From Nanobdellota archaeon (GTDB lineage: Archaea; Nanobdellota; Nanobdellia; SCGC-AAA011-G17; GW2011-AR20): a stretch of 5,299 bases of DNA. The notes below the pieces were generated by a model that was not told where the DNA came from, did not search any database, and was given only the letters and a program-made list of their open reading frames with translations. The translations under genes were made by a program, and so were the position numbers. Below, in pieces: positions 1 to 4,920 of the stretch. How positions within the stretch are numbered: position 1 is the first letter of the stretch; each line of letters opens with the position of its first letter. The stretch lies in NCBI GenBank assembly GCA_018819375.1, contig JAHJQH010000098.1, positions 1 to 5,299 on the forward strand. Reading direction: 5' to 3'.

Positions 1-93
1 GGTGATGCAGAGGTTAAAATTGTGATTAAGGATCCAACTGGAAATTCCGTTATTCTTTCTGACAAGGCAGAGGTTAAGAAGGTGAGGGGGTAG
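1..93 (+). CDS. C-terminal end of a probable ZPR1-family zinc-finger protein (5' partial)
   Basis: Frame 1 is open from the window edge to TAG at 91-93 and gives 30 residues. The readable part includes DPTGNSVILSDKAEV. Archaeal ZPR1-type proteins, and the ZPR1 domain of eukaryotes, end their beta-rich domain with a similar D-P-x-G-N-S segment followed by a short charged tail, and this fragment fits that. In eukaryotes ZPR1 is tied to EF-1A folding; the archaeal role is less clear. The zinc-binding cysteines would lie upstream, outside the window, so the family call rests on one short motif. The stop codon runs directly into a T6 tract (94-99), which could end this transcript. Confidence 0.55.
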   Translation, partial: GDAEVKIVIKDPTGNSVILSDKAEVKKVRG

Positions 94-103
94 TTTTTTA
101 TAT
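92..103 (+). promoter_or_regulatory. TATA-type promoter of the CBS-domain gene, abutting the upstream stop codon
   Basis: AGTTTTTTATAT begins inside the TAG stop of the upstream gene. Its TTTATA core (97-102) starts 28 bases before the ATG at 125. With the usual archaeal TATA-to-start distance, transcription would begin at or next to the ATG, giving a leaderless mRNA. The same 11-mer AGTTTTTTATA recurs at 3183 and 3409. The T6 tract may also terminate the upstream transcript. Confidence 0.6.
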
Positions 104-124
104 TTTTCTGTTTTATGTTTTTGT

Positions 125-547
125 ATGAAATTAGAAACTATTAAAGGAATGTCCCTTAAAAGTCTTTCACTGAGTGATGTTCCCAGTATTACAAAGAATT
201 CAACTCTTTTAGATTACTTACGTCTTGTTGGGGAGAAGCGATGTTATTTTTGTATTGTTGAAGGGAGCACTGATTCGGTGAAAGTAATTCAATATGAACA
301 AGTTTTGGATTACCTCACCCGAAAAAAGAAGATTAATTTAGGAGAAATAAAAGTTAAAGAGATTATGGGTGATATAAAGAACTATCCTTTTGCAAGAGAA
401 ACTGATACAATTAGTTCTGTCCGTAAAAGATTTCTGGAACATCGTTTCTTGCAGAGTCTTTTGATTTTTGATGAAGAGGACAAGGTGATAGGGACTCTTG
501 GTAGGAAAGATCTTGCTTATCAGATTATGAAGTTATCTGGGATTTGA
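125..547 (+). CDS. Small protein with two CBS domains
   Basis: The product is 140 residues with two CBS-like repeats and no other domain. The first spans about residues 19-68 and is divergent. The second spans about 77-138 and is clearer: the order V-K-E-I-M, a helix with T-I-S-S-V-R-K-R-F, the strand S-L-L-I-F-D, then K-V-I-G-T-L-G-R-K-D-L is the classic CBS beta-alpha-beta-beta-alpha pattern. Tandem CBS pairs (Bateman modules) usually bind adenine nucleotides or S-adenosyl ligands and report energy state to a partner, but ligand and partner cannot be read here. The ATG at 125 is preferred because the TATA box at 97-102 places transcription start almost on it and there is no Shine-Dalgarno. 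The gene converges on dph2 with a 17-bp gap and no visible operon partner. Confidence 0.8.
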   Translation: MKLETIKGMSLKSLSLSDVPSITKNSTLLDYLRLVGEKRCYFCIVEGSTDSVKVIQYEQVLDYLTRKKKINLGEIKVKEIMGDIKNYPFARETDTISSVRKRFLEHRFLQSLLIFDEEDKVIGTLGRKDLAYQIMKLSGI

Positions 548-564
548 GTTAAGTTTCAGTCTTC

Positions 565-1452
565 TTATTCCAAGTCTGTGTAGTGGATTAACGGCTTGTC
601 AAATTCCTGCGTGTTGTCTGTGGAGAGGCGGGGGCAGGCGGTGTTTATGAATGCCTCTATGGTGTAGAAGTTGTTGAGCTGAGTGTTAGTGATTTCTTTT
701 AGTGAGATTATGACTGCGTTTTTTTGGTCTGCTTCTAATTCCTGCTTTATTTTCTGTGCGAGCTCCAGTTGTTTTTGACCTGGTTTTGTTGAGATGATGA
801 TGCCTATGTTGTGCGCGTCCCTGAATTCGTGGATTTTGTGGAGATTGTTTGAGAGTGTTTGTAGTTTTAATCTTTTCATATCTTTCAAATTTCCTTCCTT
901 GTCTAAGAGGAAAACTGGTTTTTCTGTTTTTAATGCTGCTCCGAGTGCGTGGAACTGATTACCAATTACTATTGCTGCGTCTGTGTTTATTGTCGGAACC
1001 TTGCATCCGAGGATTAGTGGGCTTACAAAGGTTTTTGCTTTTTCTCCTATCTGCTTTTTTATCTTTTCTACCTGGTTAGTGTATTGAGCTGATGCAAGAA
1101 TCATTATGCTCCTGAACTTGTCGAGTTTCTGGAACTGGTCTTTTTTGATTTTTATTTGTTCCTTGTACTTGACCGGAACATAAATTGTTTTTATTGAAGT
1201 CCTTGTGAACTCGTTATGGCCGAAGTGAAGTATTAGGTCTGCTTTTAGTTCTTTTGCTTCTTGTTCTGCTATGTCGCAAGCACCCCAACACGGTTCTCCT
1301 GAGATGATAGTGTTCGCTCCTGTTTCTTTTTCTATTTTTTGTGAGAGCTCAATTGCCTGCTTTTTCAGACCTTCTGGCAACTGAATGAGGATGAGATTTG
1401 GCTTTATTTTTCCTATTTCCATTATCGCTTTATCTAATTCTATGTCATACAT
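565..1452 (-). CDS. dph2: Dph2, 2-(3-amino-3-carboxypropyl)histidine synthase (diphthamide biosynthesis)
   Basis: The product is 295 residues, slightly shorter than the roughly 320-340 usual for archaeal Dph2. The family transfers the aminocarboxypropyl group of S-adenosylmethionine to the target histidine of elongation factor 2, the first step of diphthamide synthesis. It uses a [4Fe-4S] cluster held by three cysteines, one from each Rossmann-like domain. All three are visible: C59 in PCWGACD, C150 in LILGCKVP and C273 in NTACPR. The N-terminal LIQLPEGLKKQA and the GHNEF segment (about residues 78-82) also match the family. The archaeal enzyme works as a homodimer in the cytoplasm; the later steps need Dph5 and Dph6, which are not in this window. 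The ATG at 1452 lies about 30 bases from the shared TATA box, so the transcript is probably leaderless. It diverges from glyS and its 3' end faces the CBS gene. Confidence 0.93.
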   Translation of the reverse strand: MYDIELDKAIMEIGKIKPNLILIQLPEGLKKQAIELSQKIEKETGANTIISGEPCWGACDIAEQEAKELKADLILHFGHNEFTRTSIKTIYVPVKYKEQIKIKKDQFQKLDKFRSIMILASAQYTNQVEKIKKQIGEKAKTFVSPLILGCKVPTINTDAAIVIGNQFHALGAALKTEKPVFLLDKEGNLKDMKRLKLQTLSNNLHKIHEFRDAHNIGIIISTKPGQKQLELAQKIKQELEADQKNAVIISLKEITNTQLNNFYTIEAFINTACPRLSTDNTQEFDKPLIHYTDLE

Positions 1453-1475
1453 GGTTTAGATGCTGAAATCAAAAC

Positions 1476-1487
1476 ATTTAAATTTAA
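1476..1487. promoter_or_regulatory. Single near-symmetric TATA box between dph2 and glyS
   Basis: The 56-bp gap between the two divergent ATGs (1453-1508) contains one strong AT box, ATTTAAATTTAA, whose first eight bases form a perfect palindrome (1476-1483, centre 1479.5). The centre is about 28 bases from the dph2 ATG at 1452 and about 30 bases from the glyS ATG at 1509. Both distances suit leaderless starts. No second TATA-like element is evident, so one box may serve both directions. Confidence 0.6.
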
Positions 1488-1508
1488 CTAAAATGGTTTA
1501 GTTTGGAC

Positions 1509-3038
1509 ATGGTTGGACAAATTAAGATTAACAAACCTAAGGCAGACGAGATAATTAATATTGCCGGCAAAAGAGGATTCTTTTTTCCTTCTGGAGAAGC
1601 ATATTCATCTACTGCTGGTTTTTGGACTTATGGTCATCTTGGAACCCTGATGAAGCACAAGTTTGAGAACATATGGAGGGATTTTTTTCTTGGACTGGAC
1701 ACTAATTATTTTGAGATAGAGGATGTTAACATACTTTCCAGGGGGGTTTTTCAGAGTTCCGGGCATCTTGCTCATTTCAATGATCCTTTAACAGAGTGTT
1801 CCAAGTGCCATTTCAGGTTTAGGGCTGATGAGCTTATAGAAGATGAAATTGGGATTAATGTTGACGGATTAAAAGAGAAAGAACTGGATAAGATGATAAA
1901 AGATAACAAGCTGAAGTGTCCTAAGTGCGGCGGGGGGTTGGGGAATGTTAAGTTCTTTAACATGATGTTTGACTTGAGGGTTGGTGTTACTGGTGATTCA
2001 GTTATGTATCTGAGGCCTGAAACTGCACAATCTGCTTTTGTTTCTTTTAAGAGGGAGTTTATGGCCCTAAGAGAAAAACTACCTATGGGTCTTGCCATTA
2101 TCGGGAAAGCTTTTAGAAATGAAATCTCTCCCAGACAGGGATTTTTTAGATTAAGAGAATTTACACAAGCTGAACTGCAGATATTCTTTGATCCAAAGAA
2201 CATAGACGAGGCAGAGAGATGGGAAGAAATCAGGAATTATAAACTGAAATTATTTTTAGTCAGGGACAGGAACAAAGGGGGCGTGCTGGAAATCAGTTGT
2301 GCAGATGCCAATAAAAAGATTGGATTACCGAAGTTTTATGTTTATCATCTTGCACAAGTTCAGAAGTTTTATTTAGAATTACTCAAGATTCCTGAAGTGA
2401 AGTTCAGGTTTAGGGAATTGAGTGAAAAAGAGAGGGCATTTTACAATCAGATTCACTTTGATGCTGAGATTGAATTAGATACTCTTGGTGGTTTTAAAGA
2501 AGTATCTGGTGTCCATTACAGGGGCGGTTATGACCTGACGCAACATCAAAAAGGTTCCAAAGAAAAGTTTGAAATCTTATATGATGGGAAGAAGTTTATT
2601 CCTCATGTACTGGAATTGAGTTTTGGAGTTGACAGGCATATATGGGCATTGATGGACTTGTTTTTCAAAAAAGAGAAGGAGCGGGTTTTTTTTAGTTTTC
2701 CTGCTGGGGTTGCTCCCATAGATGTTGCTGTTTTTCCTCTTGTCAGTAAAGATAAACTGCCTGAAAAGGCGACAGAGGTTTATGAGCTTGTCAGGAACAT
2801 GGATTTTTATGTTCTTTATGACAGCAAAGGTTCTATTGGCAGAATGTACAGAAGAGTTGATGAGATTGGATGTCCTTGCATGATAACTGTGGACCATAAG
2901 AGCTTGAAGGATAATACAGTCACTTTGAGAGACAGGGATTCAATGAAACAAATCAGGATTAAGATTGCAAAACTTGATGATGTTCTTAGAAAATATCTGG
3001 CTGGGGAAAAATTGGCTAAATTGGGCAAAATTATTTGA
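1509..3038 (+). CDS. glyS: Glycyl-tRNA synthetase, alpha2 (class II) type
   Basis: This cytoplasmic enzyme charges tRNA-Gly with glycine using ATP. With ATG at 1509 the product is 509 residues, shorter than the roughly 560-600 common in archaea. In order: an N-terminal catalytic segment with GFFFPSGEAY and GFWTYGHLG (about 23-46); a zinc-ribbon-like insert with CXXC pairs at C97/C100 and C137/C140; LRPETAQ (168-174); motif 2 around GKAFRNEISPRQGFFRLREF (199-218), with R203 and E205; motif 3 ELSFGVDR, ending at R376; and a C-terminal anticodon-binding domain from about residue 401 (VAPIDVAVFPLV, GSIGRMYRR, DEIGCPC, TVTLRDRD). An in-frame TTG lies two codons upstream at 1503, but the ATG sits about 30 bases after the TATA box and is the better start. 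I use glyS for the alpha2 enzyme; it is not the bacterial beta subunit. Confidence 0.96.
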   Translation: MVGQIKINKPKADEIINIAGKRGFFFPSGEAYSSTAGFWTYGHLGTLMKHKFENIWRDFFLGLDTNYFEIEDVNILSRGVFQSSGHLAHFNDPLTECSKCHFRFRADELIEDEIGINVDGLKEKELDKMIKDNKLKCPKCGGGLGNVKFFNMMFDLRVGVTGDSVMYLRPETAQSAFVSFKREFMALREKLPMGLAIIGKAFRNEISPRQGFFRLREFTQAELQIFFDPKNIDEAERWEEIRNYKLKLFLVRDRNKGGVLEISCADANKKIGLPKFYVYHLAQVQKFYLELLKIPEVKFRFRELSEKERAFYNQIHFDAEIELDTLGGFKEVSGVHYRGGYDLTQHQKGSKEKFEILYDGKKFIPHVLELSFGVDRHIWALMDLFFKKEKERVFFSFPAGVAPIDVAVFPLVSKDKLPEKATEVYELVRNMDFYVLYDSKGSIGRMYRRVDEIGCPCMITVDHKSLKDNTVTLRDRDSMKQIRIKIAKLDDVLRKYLAGEKLAKLGKII

Positions 3039-3051
3039 GCTTTCCTACTGA

Positions 3052-3063
3052 AAAGTTTATTTG
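3052..3063 (+). promoter_or_regulatory. Probable TATA box for tRNA-Ala(CGC)
   Basis: AAAGTTTATTTG begins 14 bases after the glyS stop. Its AAAGTTTAT is identical to the box before the SRP RNA (4888-4896). The TTTATT core starts 36 bases before the mature tRNA end at 3092, which would leave a 5' leader of several bases for RNase P. A second AT stretch at 3064-3070 is a weaker alternative. Confidence 0.45.
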
Positions 3064-3091
3064 TTTTTATGGTAAAGGGTAAACCTGTTTC

Positions 3092-3163
3092 GGGCCTGTA
3101 GGTTAGTGGTAAACCGTTCCCTTCGCAAGGGAGAGATCCTGGGTTCGATTCCCAGCATGTCCA
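3092..3163 (+). tRNA. tRNA-Ala, anticodon CGC
   Basis: A complete 72-base cloverleaf folds by eye. The acceptor is GGGCCTG/CATGTCC, then TA, the D arm is GGTT/AACC with loop AGTGGTA, the anticodon stem is TTCCC/GGGAG with loop TTCGCAA, the variable region is AGATC, and the T arm is CTGGG/CCCAG with loop TTCGATT. The discriminator is A and CCA is not encoded. The anticodon at 3124-3126 is CGC, reading the alanine codon GCG. Position 3:70 is G:U, the main identity element for alanyl-tRNA synthetase, which confirms the amino acid independently. Acceptor pair 5:68 is a C:U mismatch. The D loop, variable region and T loop are identical to those of the neighbouring tRNA-Ala(GGC), suggesting the two are duplicates. 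No intron. Confidence 0.94.
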
Positions 3164-3182
3164 TCAAATCCCATTAGCATAA

Positions 3183-3194
3183 AGTTTTTTATAG
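3183..3194 (+). promoter_or_regulatory. TATA box of tRNA-Ala(GGC); T6 tract may also terminate tRNA-Ala(CGC)
   Basis: AGTTTTTTATAG is identical over 12 bases to the element at 3409-3420. The TTTATA core (3188-3193) starts 31 bases before the mature tRNA at 3219. The T6 run (3185-3190) lies 21 bases past the end of the upstream tRNA and is the first T tract a polymerase leaving that gene would meet. Confidence 0.6.
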
Positions 3195-3218
3195 CCTTGT
3201 TTGATTAGTTACCTGACT

Positions 3219-3290
3219 GGGCTGGTAGCGAAGTGGTATCGCGTTTCCTTGGCGTGGAAGAGATCCCGGGTTCGATTCCCGGCCAGTCCA
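3219..3290 (+). tRNA. tRNA-Ala, anticodon GGC
   Basis: A complete 72-base cloverleaf. The acceptor GGGCTGG/CCAGTCC is fully paired, with G3:U70 as its only wobble and alanine identity pair. Then come TA, the D arm GCGA/TCGC with loop AGTGGTA, the anticodon stem TTTCC/GGAAG with loop TTGGCGT, variable AGATC, and the T arm CCGGG/CCCGG with loop TTCGATT. The discriminator is A and CCA is not encoded. The anticodon at 3251-3253 is GGC, which reads GCC and probably GCU. Position 37 is G. The bases just 5' of the gene (3215-3220, GACTGG) could also pair with the 3' acceptor strand, but that frame loses T8-A9, the D stem and G3:U70, so 3219 is the correct 5' end. No intron. Confidence 0.95.
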
Positions 3291-3294
3291 TACG

Positions 3295-3307
3295 AAAATC
3301 TTTTAAG
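3295..3307 (+). promoter_or_regulatory. Probable TATA box for tRNA-Pro(CGG)
   Basis: AAAATCTTTTAAG lies in the 42-base spacer between the second and third tRNA genes. Its TTTTAA core (3301-3306) starts 32 bases before the mature tRNA-Pro end at 3333, the same spacing as the other promoters here. It is a weaker match than the AGTTTTTTATA boxes. Read-through from the upstream tRNA is also possible. Confidence 0.45.
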
Positions 3308-3332
3308 CTCGTCTTATTTTTGTTCTTGTTTT

Positions 3333-3406
3333 GGGGCCGTGGTGTAGTTTGGTTAGCATCTCAGGTTCGGGGCCTGGTGACCCCGGTTCAAATCTGGGCG
3401 GCCCCA
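3333..3406 (+). tRNA. tRNA-Pro, anticodon CGG
   Basis: A complete 74-base cloverleaf. The acceptor GGGGCCG/CGGCCCC is perfectly paired, then TG, the D arm GTGT/GCAT with loop AGTTTGGTTA (two wobbles), the anticodon stem TCAGG/CCTGG with loop TTCGGGG, a four-base variable region, and the T arm CCCGG/CTGGG with loop TTCAAAT (one G:U). The discriminator is A and CCA is not encoded. The anticodon at 3368-3370 is CGG, reading the proline codon CCG. G37 after a GG-ending anticodon is typical of proline tRNAs. No intron. Confidence 0.95.
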
Positions 3407-3408
3407 TT

Positions 3409-3420
3409 AGTTTTTTATAG
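3409..3420 (+). promoter_or_regulatory. TATA box of the GT-C gene; T6 tract may also terminate tRNA-Pro
   Basis: AGTTTTTTATAG starts two bases after the tRNA-Pro discriminator and repeats the 12-mer at 3183-3194. The TTTATA core (3414-3419) starts 34 bases before the ATG at 3448, giving a predicted leader of only a few bases. The T6 run (3411-3416) is well placed to release the tRNA-Pro transcript. Confidence 0.6.
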
Positions 3421-3447
3421 TTGCTCTTATTTGTTTCTCTGAAGAGG

Positions 3448-4827
3448 ATGGACAAGAAAAAAGGGTTTGCTGTGTGGGGAGTAATCAGCTTAGTTTTTCT
3501 TTTGGTAAAGATAGCTGCACTTAGATTCAAGTTCAGCGATGGATATACTTACATGTATATGGGCAAGCTCATTCTTGAGGGATTAGTGCCTTACAAGGAT
3601 TTCTTTTTTGCAAGCCCCCCACTTCAGGCATATATCATGGCTCTTGGGCTGTTAGTTGTTGGGAGCAAGGTTATTTTGTTGAAGTTCATCCCAATCTTGT
3701 TTACCCTTGGTTCAGGGTTTTTTGTTTATGATTTCGTGAGAAGGAAGTTTGGGGTGGCGCAGGGGCTTGTGAGCAGTATCTTGTACTTGTTCAGTTTTTT
3801 GGTCTTGCTTACGACTGATTATTCCACAGGCGTTCATATCTCTGCTTTTTTTGTTTTGGGCATGGTTTATTTCATTGAATTAGGAAAACCCGTTGTCAGT
3901 GGAATTTTTGGTAGTTTGGCAATGCTGACCCGCCTGTATTCTCCTTTTGCTATTGCTGGTGTTGGGTTGTATGTCCTGATATGGAAGCGCAAGTGGTTCT
4001 GGAAATTTATTCTTAGTTGCGGAGGTTTGTTCTTGATTGTCAGCTTGTTTTTTGAAATTATTTCCGGGAATTATGTTCTTAATGTTTTTCTTTTCAGGAT
4101 GGGGCTGGTTAAAGGGATTGGGCTGAATAAATGGAATGTTTTCAAGTTCTTTTTTAAGGGGGATTTCGTATTGGTGTTGGGGAGCATTGGCTGGTTGTTA
4201 TTTGGCAAGGGCAAGAGGAAATTGTTGGTTCCTGGTCTTGTGAGCTTGTTCTTAATAATGTTTTATGCTGTTTACTCTGATGTTTATTACTTGTATTTTG
4301 GATTAATCGTTGGGTGCTTGGCAATGTTTGCGACCAGATTCATATTTCTCTTTAGAAAGTTAAGGTGTTTTAAGTGGGGGGTTGTAGTGTTTTTGATTTT
4401 ACTGACCTGCTGGAATGTTGGTTTTTATTTCAAGAATCACGTTAGTTCTGCTAACATTGATTTTATTGACGAGCTTGTTGAACTTGTTGAGGAAAACTCC
4501 TTAGAGAGTGATACAATATATGGAAGTTTTGACATAGTCCCTCTTGTTGGATTGTTGAGTGGCAGAAGATTAGCTGGGAACATTGCTGATACCAACCCAA
4601 AGAACCTAATGACTGGAATGGTCGAGGTTGAGGATATTGTTGAAAAAATAAGGGGTGTGAAATTCATTATTACTAAAATTAGTTTAGATTCTCGCGGGAA
4701 CACACTTGGATTTGGACTTTCTATTCCTGCTGATTTCCTGAAAAAAGAGTGCGAAGTTGTCAAGGTTTATCTTGTCAAGAAGGATTATTCTGACAATGCG
4801 GTTGTTTTGTGGGATTGTGATAATTGA
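3448..4827 (+). CDS. Polytopic membrane glycosyltransferase, GT-C superfamily (PMT/ArnT-like)
   Basis: The product is 459 residues from ATG 3448. An in-frame TTG at 3421 is rejected because it lies next to the TATA box. After a lysine-rich start and a first membrane helix (about 7-25) comes the loop SDGYTYMYMGKLILEG, then VPYKDFFFASPPLQAY. This acidic residue (D31) followed by G-x-x-P-Y-x-D-F and a P-P pair is the signature of GT-C enzymes such as ArnT and the dolichyl-phosphate-mannose protein mannosyltransferases, where the first-loop Asp is catalytic. Roughly ten further hydrophobic segments run to about residue 328. A soluble tail (332-459), expected on the outer face, follows. By family, such enzymes move a sugar from a lipid-phosphate carrier to protein, lipid or glycan outside the membrane. 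Donor and acceptor here are unknown, and no other glycosylation genes are nearby to narrow them. Confidence 0.78.
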   Translation: MDKKKGFAVWGVISLVFLLVKIAALRFKFSDGYTYMYMGKLILEGLVPYKDFFFASPPLQAYIMALGLLVVGSKVILLKFIPILFTLGSGFFVYDFVRRKFGVAQGLVSSILYLFSFLVLLTTDYSTGVHISAFFVLGMVYFIELGKPVVSGIFGSLAMLTRLYSPFAIAGVGLYVLIWKRKWFWKFILSCGGLFLIVSLFFEIISGNYVLNVFLFRMGLVKGIGLNKWNVFKFFFKGDFVLVLGSIGWLLFGKGKRKLLVPGLVSLFLIMFYAVYSDVYYLYFGLIVGCLAMFATRFIFLFRKLRCFKWGVVVFLILLTCWNVGFYFKNHVSSANIDFIDELVELVEENSLESDTIYGSFDIVPLVGLLSGRRLAGNIADTNPKNLMTGMVEVEDIVEKIRGVKFIITKISLDSRGNTLGFGLSIPADFLKKECEVVKVYLVKKDYSDNAVVLWDCDN

Positions 4828-4843
4828 TTGAGAGAATTAAATG

Positions 4844-4885
4844 AGGTTGCAGGTTTCAGATTCCAGGTTTCAGATTCCAGGTTTC
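4844..4885. repeat. Heptad tandem repeat (six 7-bp units) before the SRP RNA promoter
   Basis: Six consecutive 7-bp units read AGGTTGC, AGGTTTC, AGATTCC, AGGTTTC, AGATTCC, AGGTTTC. The last five show an alternating pattern, equal to about 2.5 perfect copies of a 14-bp unit (4850-4885). The array sits 16 bases after the GT-C stop codon and ends two bases before the promoter box of the SRP RNA. The 9-mer GGTTGCAGG at its left end recurs inside the SRP RNA gene at 5122-5130. It could be a slippage-prone minisatellite or a spaced protein-binding array; the sequence does not decide. Confidence 0.85.
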
Positions 4886-4887
4886 GT

Positions 4888-4899
4888 AAAGTTTATAAG
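4888..4899 (+). promoter_or_regulatory. TATA box of the SRP RNA gene
   Basis: AAAGTTTATAAG carries a TTTATA core (4892-4897) that starts 29 bases before the predicted RNA 5' end at 4921. That end was set independently from the terminal pairing of the RNA, so the spacing agreement supports both calls. AAAGTTTAT is shared with the box before tRNA-Ala(CGC). Confidence 0.65.
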
Positions 4900-4920
4900 T
4901 ATATTCTAGAGTAGATATAT

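Noticed and set aside
548..564. Possible terminator hairpin between the CBS gene and dph2
   Set aside because: The 17-bp convergent gap shows no inverted repeat and no T-run long enough to support a call.
849..1079. 76-residue plus-strand open frame inside dph2
   Set aside because: It lies antisense to a well-supported Dph2 with all three cluster cysteines, and its leucine/phenylalanine-rich content is what the reverse of lysine-rich codons gives.
1503..1508. TTG start two codons upstream of the glyS ATG
   Set aside because: ATG at 1509 fits the TATA spacing as well or better and is the normal start codon.
1772..2203. 143-residue minus-strand open frame inside glyS
   Set aside because: It is antisense to the GlyRS zinc insert and motif 2 and has no family features; a shadow frame. 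The frames at 2577-2897 and 2816-3028 fail for the same reason.
3214..3220. Alternative acceptor strand TGACTGG for tRNA-Ala(GGC)
   Set aside because: It leaves a mismatched first pair and loses T8-A9, the four-pair D stem and the G3:U70 identity pair that appear when the gene starts at 3219.
3233..3442. 69-residue plus-strand and 75-residue minus-strand open frames (the latter 3303-3530) over the tRNA genes
   Set aside because: Both run through complete tRNA cloverleaves, and the apparent protein sequence is translated tRNA.
3421..3447. TTG start extending the GT-C protein by nine residues
   Set aside because: It begins one base after the TATA box, upstream of any plausible transcription start.
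4437..4763. 108-residue minus-strand open frame in the GT-C tail
   Set aside because: It is antisense to the outer-domain coding region, with serine/threonine-rich low-complexity content and no recognisable motif.
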